A stretch of 16,149 nt of DNA from an uncultured bacterium (GCA_905214345.1 CAJMLV010000051.1:1-16149), one strand, 5' to 3'; positions 1 to 6,776 are shown, counted from the first letter of the stretch. Notes: generated by a model from the sequence alone, not told the origin. Translations and numbers: made by a program.

Positions 1-111
1 CTTGGGGTCCGGGGCCGCAGCCCCGGCCGGCGTCCACCGCATCGGAACGGTGGCGGTTTTTCCGTCGCTTTTTGGCGGCAAAAAGCGACAACCCAACGGC
101 AGCCTGACGTT
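1..111 (-). repeat. Interspersed palindromic repeat, copy A (cut by window start)
   Basis: Bases 1-61 are identical to 6234-6294 (copy C), followed by a diverged but perfectly self-complementary stem (64-74 with 79-89, loop GCGG). Read on the minus strand it begins just after the T-tract of the terminator behind the HxlR gene and runs out of the window. Its inner palindrome is CCGGGGC/GCCCCGG. The short open frames across it (for example 2-193) are artefacts of its composition. Confidence 0.85.
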
Positions 112-114
112 TCC

Positions 115-154
115 CAAAAAAAGAAGAGGTGGAATAGGATTCCTCCTATTACCT
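115..154 (-). terminator. Rho-independent terminator of the HxlR-type regulator gene
   Basis: On the minus strand, arms at 151-154/127-130 (AGGT/ACCT) and 150-144/139-133 (AATAGGA/TCCTATT) form a stem with a 2-nt bulge and a GGAA loop. CTTC and a run of seven T (bases 122-116) follow. It starts only a few bases after the stop codon of the regulator. Confidence 0.7.
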
Positions 155-158
155 GCCG

Positions 159-515
159 TTACCCTTTACAAACACAATCCCCAAACTTTTTAATATACGC
201 CTGTATATCATCAAAAATCGGCATCAAAGCTTCGCCGTGTTCGGTCAGGCTGTACTCCACCCTGGGCGGTACTTCCCCGTAATCGTGGCGGGAAATCAGC
301 CCGTCCGCCGCCAGTTCTTTCAGCTGGTTGCTCAGCATCTTGTGGGTCACCCCGCCCAACAGATTGCGCAGTTCCCCGTACCGCAGGGTGCCGTGGGCAC
401 CCACCATGAACAAGATCCGCATCTTCCACTTTCCGCTGATCTGTTCCATCACTTGTTCCATCTTGTCACAGCCTACGTCCGCATAACGGCAGTTGCATCC
501 CGGTCCCGGTTTCAT
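159..515 (-). CDS. HxlR-family winged-helix transcriptional regulator
   Basis: The 118-residue product has the HxlR layout. A Cys-containing N-terminal segment (Cys7, Cys9, Cys16) comes first, then the family motif region ISGKWKMRIL, then a helix-turn-helix with LLGGVTHKMLSNQLKEL, and the wing GEVPPRVEYSLTEHGEAL. Family members are DNA-binding dimers, often sensing quinones, aldehydes or disulfide stress through a conserved N-terminal Cys. Whether any of these Cys is the sensor is inference. The start is supported by AAAGGAG 10 nt upstream on the minus strand. It is divergent from the aminopeptidase operon, and a palindrome upstream (557-577) may be its operator. Its physiological ligand and target cannot be read from the sequence. 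Confidence 0.9.
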   Translation of the reverse strand: MKPGPGCNCRYADVGCDKMEQVMEQISGKWKMRILFMVGAHGTLRYGELRNLLGGVTHKMLSNQLKELAADGLISRHDYGEVPPRVEYSLTEHGEALMPIFDDIQAYIKKFGDCVCKG

Positions 516-556
516 TGTTCTTACTCTCCTTTTGGATAGCGGTATCTTTTAAGTGC

Positions 557-577
557 GTACTTGCCTTTTGGGCAAAT
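557..577. promoter_or_regulatory. Candidate HxlR operator palindrome
   Basis: GTACTTGCC TTTTG GGCAAATCA contains a perfect TTGCC/GGCAA dyad (561-565, 571-575) with partly matching flanks, about 45-55 bp upstream of the regulator start. HxlR-type sites are commonly short dyads of the TACTT-n-AAGTA kind in the regulator's own promoter. An outer inverted repeat GGTATCTT (541-548)/AAGATACC (590-597) encloses it. No biochemical claim is made. Confidence 0.4.
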
Positions 578-609
578 CAGTTTAGAATGAAGATACCACC
601 AAAATTCTG

Positions 610-638
610 TTGCCGCAAGTCCCGCCCTGCGGTACAAT
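610..638 (+). promoter_or_regulatory. Sigma-A-type promoter of the apeB-gluQRS-copA-acyP operon
   Basis: TTGCCG (610-615), a 17-bp spacer and TACAAT (633-638) give a good housekeeping promoter, with transcription expected to start near 645. That leaves a leader of about 45 nt before the aminopeptidase ATG at 692, with AAGGAA ten bases upstream of the ATG. Confidence 0.7.
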
Positions 639-691
639 AATAGTGCCCCGATTTTTGGGCCAATCCCTATATAAAGAAGGAACATACAACC

Positions 692-2002
692 ATGCAGATG
701 CAGCAGCTTTTTGATTTTCTCCGCGCGGGGGTCACCCCGTTCCACGCCGTGGCCCACGCAGCCGCCCTGCTGGACGCCGCCGGCTTCACCCGCCTGGAAG
801 AGGCGGATTACTGGAACCTGGAACCCGGCCGCGGCTACTATACCACCCGCAACAACTCCTCCATCATCGCCTGGCGGGTGCCCGACCACGCCATCGGCGG
901 CTGGCGCATCACCGCCAGCCACAGCGATTCCCCCACCTGGCGCATCAAGAACACCTCGGTCACCTCGGCGGGCTGCACCCGGCTGAACGTGGAAGGCTAC
1001 GGCGGCATGAACATGGCCACCTGGCTGGACCGCCCCCTGTCCGTGGCGGGCCGGGTACTGGTGCGCACCGCCGACGGCCTGGAATCCCGGCTGGTGGACC
1101 TGGACCGGGACCTGGTGGTCATCCCCTCCCTGGCCATCCACATGGACCGCACCGTCAACGACGGCCATAAGTATAATCCCCAGGTGGACATGCAGCCGCT
1201 GTACGGCCCCGAAGGCTGCCGCCCGCTGCCCGCCCTGCTGGCCGAAGCCCTGGGCGTGGCCGAGGAAGACATGGTGGACTTTGACCTGACCCTCTATACC
1301 CGGCAGGCGCCCACCACCATCGGCCCGGACGGGGAGTACTTCATGGCCCCCCGCATCGACGACCTGGAATGTGCCGCCACCACCCTGTTCGGCTTCCTCT
1401 CCGCCGCTGATGCCGCCGACAGCGCCTGCGCCCCCGTCTGGGCCATGTTCGACAACGAGGAAGTGGGCAGCGGCACCCGCCAGGGCGCGGCCAGCATTTT
1501 CCTGCGGGACGTGCTGGACCGGGTGTACGACGCGGTGCCTCACAGCGCCCAGGGCATGCAGCGGGCACTGGCCAACAGCTTTGCCCTCAGTGCCGACAAC
1601 GCCCACGCCACCCACCCCAACTTTGCCGACAAGGCCGACCCCGTCAACCCGGTGCGGCTGGGCGGCGGTCTGGTGCTGAAGGTGAACGCCAGCCAGAAAT
1701 ACACCACCAACGCCCTGTCCGGGGCGGTGGTAAAAGAACTCTGCCGCCTGGCCGACGTAAAGGTGCAGCAGTTCGCCAACCGGGCGGACATGCCCGGCGG
1801 TTCCACCCTGGGCAACCTGCAAAGCCACACCCTGCCGGTGCCTATGGCGGACATCGGTCTGGCCCAGCTGGGCATGCACAGCGCGGTGGAGACCGCCGCC
1901 GTGTCCGACGCCGACGCCATGGTGCGGGCGGTGGATGCCTTCTACCGCACCCACCTGCGCTGCCTGGGCGACGGCCAGTATACCCTGGAGGCCGCCCAAT
2001 GA
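692..2002 (+). CDS. apeB: M18-family zinc aminopeptidase (aspartyl aminopeptidase-like)
   Basis: The 436-residue product has the usual length of bacterial M18 peptidases, cytosolic di-metal enzymes that remove N-terminal residues (often acidic) from peptides. By alignment from memory to human DNPEP, the metal and catalytic residues are all visible: His77 in ASHSDSP, Asp223 in PRIDDLE, Glu256/Glu257 in FDNEEVGSG, Asp302 in SADNAHATHPN and His396 in LGMHSAVE. It is therefore probably active. The start follows a plausible promoter (610-638) and an AAGGAA site. The stop TGA overlaps the next gene's ATG (ATGA at 1999-2002), implying translational coupling to gluQRS. Substrate preference cannot be read from sequence. 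Confidence 0.95.
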   Translation: MQMQQLFDFLRAGVTPFHAVAHAAALLDAAGFTRLEEADYWNLEPGRGYYTTRNNSSIIAWRVPDHAIGGWRITASHSDSPTWRIKNTSVTSAGCTRLNVEGYGGMNMATWLDRPLSVAGRVLVRTADGLESRLVDLDRDLVVIPSLAIHMDRTVNDGHKYNPQVDMQPLYGPEGCRPLPALLAEALGVAEEDMVDFDLTLYTRQAPTTIGPDGEYFMAPRIDDLECAATTLFGFLSAADAADSACAPVWAMFDNEEVGSGTRQGAASIFLRDVLDRVYDAVPHSAQGMQRALANSFALSADNAHATHPNFADKADPVNPVRLGGGLVLKVNASQKYTTNALSGAVVKELCRLADVKVQQFANRADMPGGSTLGNLQSHTLPVPMADIGLAQLGMHSAVETAAVSDADAMVRAVDAFYRTHLRCLGDGQYTLEAAQ

Positions 2003-2937
2003 CCGTAGGCCGCTACGCACCCAGCCCCAGCGGCCGGATGCACCTGGGCAACCTGTGCTGCTGCCTGCTGGCATGGCTTTCCGCCAAGAGCAAGGGCGGC
2101 AAGGTGGTGCTGCGCATCGAGGACCTGGACACCGCCCGCTGTCCCCGGAAATTTGCCGAACTCCTTCAGCAGGACCTGGCATGGCTAGGGCTTTCCGCCG
2201 ATGAGGGCGGAGATATGGGCGGCCCCGACGGCCCCTATTACCAGAGCGACCGCAGCGCTATTTATCAACAATTTTATGATGTTTTGTGGAAAAAAGGGCT
2301 GGTCTACCCCTGCTTTTGCAGCCGCAGCCAGCTCCACGCCGCCGACGCCCCCCACCGCAGCGACGGCCAGGTGGTCTACGCCGGTACCTGCCGGAACCTG
2401 ACCCCCGAAGAAGCGGCGGAAAAAGCCCTCCGCCGTCCCCCCGCCTGGCGGGTGAGAGTGCCCGACGAGACCATCGGCTTCACCGACGGCCACCTGGGGG
2501 ATTACGAGGAAAACCTGGCCCGGGACTGCGGGGACTTCTACCTGCGCCGGGCGGACGGGGTGTTTGCCTACCAGCTGGCGGTGGTGGTGGATGATGCCTT
2601 TATGGGCGTCACCGAAGTGGTGCGGGGCGCGGACCTGCTCTCCAGCACTCCCCGGCAGTTGTGGCTTTACCGTACATTGGGTCTGAACGCCCCGGAGTTT
2701 ATCCACATGCCCCTGCTGCTGGCCCCGGACGGGCGGCGGCTGTCCAAGCGGGACGGGGACGAAAGCCTGGAAAACCTGCAGGCGAAATACACCCCCGAAG
2801 AGATCATCGGGCGGCTGGCCTACGCCTGCGGGCTGCAGAAAGCCCCCGACCCCCGCACCCCCGCCGAGCTGGCGGACGGGTTTTCCTGGGAAAAGGTGCC
2901 CCGGCAGGACATTGTTCTGCCCGAAGGGCTGTTTTGA
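1999..2937 (+). CDS. gluQRS: Glutamyl-Q tRNA(Asp) synthetase
   Basis: This 312-residue protein has the GluRS catalytic core but ends soon after the KMSKS loop, so it lacks the anticodon-binding domain of a full GluRS (about 470-490 residues). That is the signature of GluQRS, which attaches glutamate to queuosine at position 34 of tRNA(Asp). The HIGH-like motif is YAPSPSGRMHLGN (about residues 6-18), and the KMSKS-like motif is RRLSKRDGD with Ser249 and Lys250. The zinc ligands of the family are present: Cys105, Cys107, Tyr127 and Cys131. A GGAGG at 1987-1991, seven bases before the ATG and inside the end of apeB, fixes the start. No queuosine biosynthesis gene is in the window. Confidence 0.93.
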   Translation: MTVGRYAPSPSGRMHLGNLCCCLLAWLSAKSKGGKVVLRIEDLDTARCPRKFAELLQQDLAWLGLSADEGGDMGGPDGPYYQSDRSAIYQQFYDVLWKKGLVYPCFCSRSQLHAADAPHRSDGQVVYAGTCRNLTPEEAAEKALRRPPAWRVRVPDETIGFTDGHLGDYEENLARDCGDFYLRRADGVFAYQLAVVVDDAFMGVTEVVRGADLLSSTPRQLWLYRTLGLNAPEFIHMPLLLAPDGRRLSKRDGDESLENLQAKYTPEEIIGRLAYACGLQKAPDPRTPAELADGFSWEKVPRQDIVLPEGLF

Positions 2938-2984
2938 TTTGCAGCAGATGAAACGCGATACCGCAACGGAAAGGAAGTGTACCT

Positions 2985-5570
2985 ATGCAGCGGTTTGAAG
3001 TGACCGGCATGAGCTGTGCGGCCTGCAGTGCCCATGTGGAAAAGGCAGTGGCCGCCGTGCCCGGGGTCGCCGGGGTGTCGGTGAGCCTGCTCACCAACAG
3101 TATGCAGGTGGAATACGAAGCCGATCCCGTGCCCGAAGATGTCATTGCGGCGGTGGAGGGGGCCGGTTACGGCGCGGCGGTGGCTGAGGAAGCCGATGCC
3201 GACGCCCTGGAAGATACCGAGACCCCCAAACTGAAACGCCGCCTGCTCACCAGCCTGTGTTTCCTGGTGCCCCTGATGTATCTGAGCATGGGGCATATGA
3301 TCGGCCTGCCCCTGCCGCCCTTCATGGACGGCGGCGGCTGGGATGCTTTGTGGTTCGGTCTGGCCCAGCTGGCGCTGACCCTGCCGGTGTGCTGGATCAA
3401 CCGGGCTTTCTTCATCAGCGGCTGGAAAGGCGTGCGCAGCCTTTCCCCGGGCATGGACACCCTGGTGGCCATGGGCGCCGGGTCAGCGCTGGTCTACGGC
3501 GTGTTTGCCATCTTCATGATCGGGGGCGGCATCGCCGCCGGCAACGAGGAACAGATCATGCAGTTCCGCCACGACCTGTATTTTGAATCCGCTTCCATGA
3601 TTCTGACCCTCATCACGGTGGGCAAGATGCTGGAAGCCTACTCCAAGGGCAAGACCACCAGTGCTTTGAAAAGCCTGATGCAGCTGGCCCCGCCCACCGC
3701 CTGCGTTCTGCGGGAGGAAGGGGAACTGACCATTCCGGTGGAACAGGTGCGGGTGGGGGACATCTTCCTGGTGCGTCCCGGGGAGAGCATCCCGGTGGAC
3801 GGCACTGTGCTGGAAGGGGAGTCCAGCGTCAACGAAGCCGCCCTCACCGGTGAGAGCATGCCGGTGGACAAGGCCCCGGGCAGCCCCGTCAGCGCCGCCA
3901 CCATCAACCAGAACGGCGCGCTGACCTGCCGGGCCACCCGGGTGGGGCAGGATACCACTCTGAGCCAGGTCATCCGCCTGGTGGCGGATGCCGCCGCCAC
4001 CAAGGCGCCCCTGGCCCGCACCGCCGACAAGGTGGCCGGGATCTTTGTGCCCACGGTCATCGGCATTGCGGCGGTGACCCTGGTCATCTGGCTGCTCATC
4101 GGCCAGGCTTTTGACTTTGCCCTGGCCCGGGCCATCAGCGTGCTGGTCATCAGCTGCCCCTGTGCCCTGGGTCTGGCCACCCCCGTGGCCGTCATGGTGG
4201 GGTCCGGTGTGGGTGCCCGCAGCGGCATCCTCTTCAAGACTGCCGCCAGCCTGGAATCCACCGGCTATACCGACACGGTGGTGCTGGACAAGACCGGCAC
4301 CGTCACCGCCGGTGAACCCAGCGTGGTGGAGATCGTGGGCACCCGCCGCGTGCCCCAGAAGTTCCTGATGGGCATGGCCGCCGCCCTGGAAAGCCAGAGC
4401 GAACATCCCCTGGCCAAGGCAGTGCTGGCCTGCGCCAAAGAAAACGGCGTCAAGCCTTCCGCCATGGTCAAGGATGTGCAGGCCGTGCCGGGCAAGGGCC
4501 TGGTGGGCAAGGTGGCCGGCAAGACCATGGCCGGCGGCAACGAGGAGTTTATCTGCAGTGTGGCCGATGTGCCCGATGATCTGCTGGAATCCGGCCGCCG
4601 TCTTACGGGGCAGGGCGCCACGCCGTTGTATTTCTCTCTGGACGGCCACGCCGCCGGGGTGATCGCGGTGGCGGATTCGGTCAAGCCCAGCAGCAAACGG
4701 GCCATTGCCGAACTGCGGGCCCTGGGCCTGCATGTGGTGCTGCTCACCGGTGACAACGCCAACACCGCTGCCTACATTGCCCAGCAGGTGGGCCTGGACA
4801 CCGCCGACGTGGTGGCCGGTGTGCTGCCCGCGGGCAAGGAGGCGGAAGTCCGCCGTCTGCAGGCCGAAGGCCGCGTGGCCATGGTGGGAGACGGCATCAA
4901 CGATGCCCCCGCCCTGACCCGGGCGGATACCGGAATTGCCATCGGCGCCGGGGCGGATGTGGCCCTGGATGCCGCCGATGTGGTGCTGGTGCGCAGCGAC
5001 CCGGCGGATATTCCCGCTGCGGTACGTCTTTCCCGCAAGGTGGTCACCAACATTCACCAGAACCTGTTCTGGGCGTTCTTCTACAATGCCGTCTGCATCC
5101 CCCTGGCGGCGGGCGTGCTGTATCCGTTGGGCATCCTGCTCAATCCCATGATCGCCGCGGCGGCCATGAGCCTGTCCAGCGTGTGTGTGGTGACCAACGC
5201 CCTGCGGCTGAACACCTTTGACCCCCACAACGCGGAGCACGACGCCCCGCCCAAGCGGCCTGCGCCGCCCCGTGGGGAAGTTGCTGAACCCAAGGAATGC
5301 CCGGTGGCCTGTCCGGCTGCTGCGGCAGACCCCCAGCTTGTGAAAGGAGATTCCGTTATGACCAAGACCATCCATATCGAGGGCATGATGTGTGCCCATT
5401 GCGAAGCCACCGTCAAGAAGGCGCTGGAAGCCCTGGACGGGGTACAGAGCGCTGCCGTCAGCCATGAGGCAGGCACCGCCGTGGTGACCCTGACCGCCGA
5501 TGTGGCCGATGACGTGCTGAAAGAGGCCGTGGAGGCCAAGGATTACACGGTGACGGGGATCGAGGCATGA
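2985..5570 (+). CDS. copA: Cu(I)-translocating P1B-1 ATPase with N- and C-terminal heavy-metal-binding domains
   Basis: The 861-residue protein exports Cu(I) across the cytoplasmic membrane. It opens with an HMA domain (GMSCAAC, Cys11/Cys14), followed by paired N-terminal helices, the actuator domain (TGES from Thr288), the metal-site CPC (Cys391-Pro-Cys393) and the phosphorylation site DKTGT (Asp435). The SEHPL motif (His474) and GDGINDAP (from Gly635) follow. YN in the seventh helix and MSLSS in the eighth match the Cu(I) subgroup. A Pro/Ala-rich linker then leads to a second HMA domain (GMMCAHC, Cys803/Cys806) not needed in a minimal CopA. AAGGAAG at 2971-2977, 7 nt before the ATG, supports the start. 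It lies 47 nt after gluQRS with no terminator between. No CsoR or CopY gene or operator was seen, so copper control is unexplained. The stop overlaps the acyP start. Confidence 0.96.
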   Translation: MQRFEVTGMSCAACSAHVEKAVAAVPGVAGVSVSLLTNSMQVEYEADPVPEDVIAAVEGAGYGAAVAEEADADALEDTETPKLKRRLLTSLCFLVPLMYLSMGHMIGLPLPPFMDGGGWDALWFGLAQLALTLPVCWINRAFFISGWKGVRSLSPGMDTLVAMGAGSALVYGVFAIFMIGGGIAAGNEEQIMQFRHDLYFESASMILTLITVGKMLEAYSKGKTTSALKSLMQLAPPTACVLREEGELTIPVEQVRVGDIFLVRPGESIPVDGTVLEGESSVNEAALTGESMPVDKAPGSPVSAATINQNGALTCRATRVGQDTTLSQVIRLVADAAATKAPLARTADKVAGIFVPTVIGIAAVTLVIWLLIGQAFDFALARAISVLVISCPCALGLATPVAVMVGSGVGARSGILFKTAASLESTGYTDTVVLDKTGTVTAGEPSVVEIVGTRRVPQKFLMGMAAALESQSEHPLAKAVLACAKENGVKPSAMVKDVQAVPGKGLVGKVAGKTMAGGNEEFICSVADVPDDLLESGRRLTGQGATPLYFSLDGHAAGVIAVADSVKPSSKRAIAELRALGLHVVLLTGDNANTAAYIAQQVGLDTADVVAGVLPAGKEAEVRRLQAEGRVAMVGDGINDAPALTRADTGIAIGAGADVALDAADVVLVRSDPADIPAAVRLSRKVVTNIHQNLFWAFFYNAVCIPLAAGVLYPLGILLNPMIAAAAMSLSSVCVVTNALRLNTFDPHNAEHDAPPKRPAPPRGEVAEPKECPVACPAAAADPQLVKGDSVMTKTIHIEGMMCAHCEATVKKALEALDGVQSAAVSHEAGTAVVTLTADVADDVLKEAVEAKDYTVTGIEA
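5343..5350 (+). promoter_or_regulatory. Internal ribosome binding site inside copA
   Basis: AAAGGAGA lies seven bases before an in-frame ATG (5358-5360) at codon 792 of copA. It sits in the linker between the ATPase core and the C-terminal HMA domain. Its strength and spacing match or exceed those of annotated gene starts in the window. Confidence 0.65.
5358..5570 (+). CDS. copZ: Putative CopZ-like copper chaperone made by internal initiation within copA
   Basis: In-frame initiation at codon 792 of copA would yield a free 70-residue HMA protein beginning MTKTIHIEGMMCAHC, the usual size and start of bacterial CopZ chaperones that deliver Cu(I) to CopA. The MxCxxC motif is at residues 11-15. 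The internal SD at 5343-5350 is what separates this from an ordinary C-terminal domain. The whole product is also contained in full-length CopA, so two products may be made. An ancestral copA-copZ pair fused by loss of the copA stop codon would leave exactly this trace, with the copZ RBS translated as Lys-Gly-Asp-Ser-Val. Independent production is inference. Confidence 0.55.
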   Translation: MTKTIHIEGMMCAHCEATVKKALEALDGVQSAAVSHEAGTAVVTLTADVADDVLKEAVEAKDYTVTGIEA

Positions 5571-5848
5571 GCGCCCCGGAACGCCGCCACTGGCGGTTCA
5601 CCGGCCGGGTGCAGGGGGTGGGATTCCGCTACCGCGCCCAGTATGCGGCGTCGCTGCTGGGACTGACAGGCTGGGTGGTGAACAACTGGGACGGCAGCGT
5701 GGAGCTGGAAGCCCAGGGCGACCCCGCCGTGCTGGATAAGCTGGTGCCCACCCTGACCAGTACCAGCAAATGGATCATGATCGAAGGTATGACCTGCCGT
5801 GCCGTTCCCGTAGAGGAGAACGAGCGGGGGTTCCGTGTAAGAGGATGA
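5567..5848 (+). CDS. acyP: Acylphosphatase
   Basis: The 93-residue protein has both acylphosphatase signatures: GRVQGVGFR, with catalytic Arg21, and GWVVNNWDGSVE, with catalytic Asn39. The family hydrolyses carboxyl-phosphate bonds such as acetyl phosphate, and in vitro some members act on the aspartyl-phosphate intermediate of P-type ATPases. Its ATG overlaps the copA stop (ATGA, 5567-5570), so the two are probably translationally coupled. That neighbourhood makes a role in CopA turnover conceivable but not shown. It is the last gene of the operon, and a strong terminator follows within about 10 bases. Confidence 0.95.
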   Translation: MSAPERRHWRFTGRVQGVGFRYRAQYAASLLGLTGWVVNNWDGSVELEAQGDPAVLDKLVPTLTSTSKWIMIEGMTCRAVPVEENERGFRVRG

Positions 5849-5854
5849 TTCTAT

Positions 5855-5915
5855 AAAATAAAAGACCAGGGCGTTCCCCCTTCAAAATCAAGGGAACGCC
5901 CTGGTCTTTTATTTT
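5855..5915. terminator. Strong bidirectional terminator after acyP
   Basis: A perfect 24-bp inverted repeat (5855-5878 with 5892-5915, 13-nt loop) has A-rich and T-rich outer ends, so it can act on either strand. More T-rich sequence follows (5911-5931) on the plus strand. It insulates the plus operon from the facing minus operon. Confidence 0.9.
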
Positions 5916-5931
5916 TGCGTTTTTGTTTTTT

Positions 5932-6112
5932 GGGGAACGGCAGGCTACTGTTTGGTCCTTCCTTTTCGTGCCCGAAAAGGAAGCGAAAAGGGCCCGCCGT
6001 TTCGATGCGGCGGCCGCCGACCAGGGGTAAACCCCTGGACCCGAGTGCGGCCACCCCTCCGGGACGGCCTACTCACCGGCTGGGCCGGTGAGCAAGGAGT
6101 GGATTTAAAATC
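5932..6112 (+). repeat. Interspersed palindromic repeat, copy B (diverged)
   Basis: It is in the same orientation as copy D. There are four successive hairpins: 5958-5968/5973-5983 (11 bp, loop TGCC), 5994-5999/6008-6013 (CCGCCG/CGGCGG), 6021-6027/6032-6038 (CCAGGGG/CCCCTGG) and 6072-6080/6084-6092 (CTCACCGGC/GCCGGTGAG). Each stem is perfectly paired although the sequence differs from the other copies. It starts directly behind the T-rich tail of the acyP terminator. Confidence 0.85.
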
Positions 6113-6163
6113 CTTGCAGGGCAGTTGAGCATTCTTACCGTCAAGTAACCGTTACCGGGAAAT

Positions 6164-6346
6164 GGCATTAAAATCATTTTCCTTGTTCACCGGCCCCCAG
6201 GCCGGTGAATAGGCCGTCGTAAGGTGGCCGCATCTTGGGGTCCGGGGCCGCAGCCCCGGCCGGCGTCCACCGCATCGGAACGGTGGCGGTTTTTCGGTTC
6301 CTTTTTGACGCCAAAAAGGAACAACCACCCGGCCAAATGCCGTTAA
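6164..6346 (-). repeat. Interspersed palindromic repeat, copy C
   Basis: It is inverted relative to copy B, about 50 bp away, so B and C form a large imperfect inverted repeat. The stems include 6186-6195/6200-6209 (TTCACCGGCC/GGCCGGTGAA) and 6297-6307/6312-6322 (GTTCCTTTTTG/CAAAAAGGAAC, loop ACGC). It is identical to copy A over 61 bp and very similar to copy D. Open frames crossing it (6174-6476 minus, 6235-6465 plus) are judged spurious. Confidence 0.85.
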
Positions 6347-6387
6347 CTAAGAAAAGTAAAACTAAAACTAAAACGGGGGAACCTTTA

Positions 6388-6441
6388 GGGGGCTTCGCCC
6401 CCAAAAAGTTACCCCCACCTGCTTGCGGTAACAGGTGGGGG
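6388..6441 (-). terminator. Two GC-rich hairpins, terminator-like on the minus strand
   Basis: A 10-bp stem (6412-6421 with 6432-6441, CCCCCACCTG/CAGGTGGGGG) is followed on the minus strand by TAAC and five T. Next comes a second hairpin, GGGGGC-TTC-GCCCCC (6388-6402), and then T-rich sequence down to about 6350. No minus-strand gene ends here now: birA stops at 6793 with its own terminator. The hairpins may be left over from a lost gene or belong to the repeat's landing site. Confidence 0.45.
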
Positions 6442-6474
6442 CTTTGGGGTATCGTTTTGGTGTGAGGAGGAATC

Positions 6475-6558
6475 ATGTTCCAGGGTAACGGTTGCGGCTC
6501 CGTTCCCTGTGCTTATAAGATACCCAATACTTGCGAAAAATCTATTATCTTCCTGTGA
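6475..6558 (+). CDS. Doubtful 27-codon mini-ORF with a strong Shine-Dalgarno
   Basis: GAGGAGG ends four bases before an ATG and opens a 27-codon frame beginning MFQGNGCGS, with Cys at positions 7, 12 and 20 and a hydrophobic end. The sequence around it turns AT-rich compared with the operons on either side. No promoter is convincing: the nearest upstream structure is the 6412-6441 hairpin. A weak hairpin with a T-run (6730-6759) lies downstream. It could be a real small Cys-containing peptide, the decayed start of a longer small-protein gene, or chance. Function unknown. Confidence 0.25.
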   Translation: MFQGNGCGSVPCAYKIPNTCEKSIIFL

Positions 6559-6776
6559 ACTTTCTGTTAATTTCGCAGAAAACATGCGGTTTGTAAAAAT
6601 TATGCGCTGTTACGAATAAATATGCCTGCAAAAAATAGACGTTTCCGGTTGTTTTGTACAACGTGTTCAAGGATGCTTCAGAAGAATTTTTCGCAAAAAT
6701 GTCCATGAAGGGCAATGGTGGAAGGCAAGACCACCTCTCCTTGCACAGGGGAGGCTTTTCGGGGCGCGCTGCCAAC
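6559..6776. other. AT-richer intergenic stretch without a recognised gene
   Basis: This stretch has clearly lower GC than the flanking operons. The only structure seen is a hairpin CCTCTCC-TTGCACA-GGGGAGG followed by CTTTT (about 6734-6759), a weak plus-strand terminator candidate. The minus-strand frame 6545-6796 has no RBS and overlaps the birA terminator, so it is not called. Confidence 0.5.

Noticed and set aside
521..2182. Minus-strand frame of 553 codons
   Set aside because: Antisense to the M18 aminopeptidase and the start of gluQRS, which have clear family motifs; composition is typical of a shadow frame.
2285..2293. TTTTCCACA (minus) inside gluQRS, and another at 11087-11095 before darA
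   Set aside because: Isolated copies; one is coding sequence. Expected occasionally by chance, so not included in the cluster.
3483..5465. Minus-strand frame of 660 codons
   Set aside because: Antisense shadow of copA, Gly/His-rich and without any motif.
6174..6476. Frames across repeat copies (also 2-193, 6235-6465, 15918-16103, 15952-16140)
   Set aside because: The similar translated stretches (such as KRNRKTAT and RRWTP) come from the shared repeat DNA on both strands, with no RBS. They are likely the source of spurious hypothetical proteins in databases.
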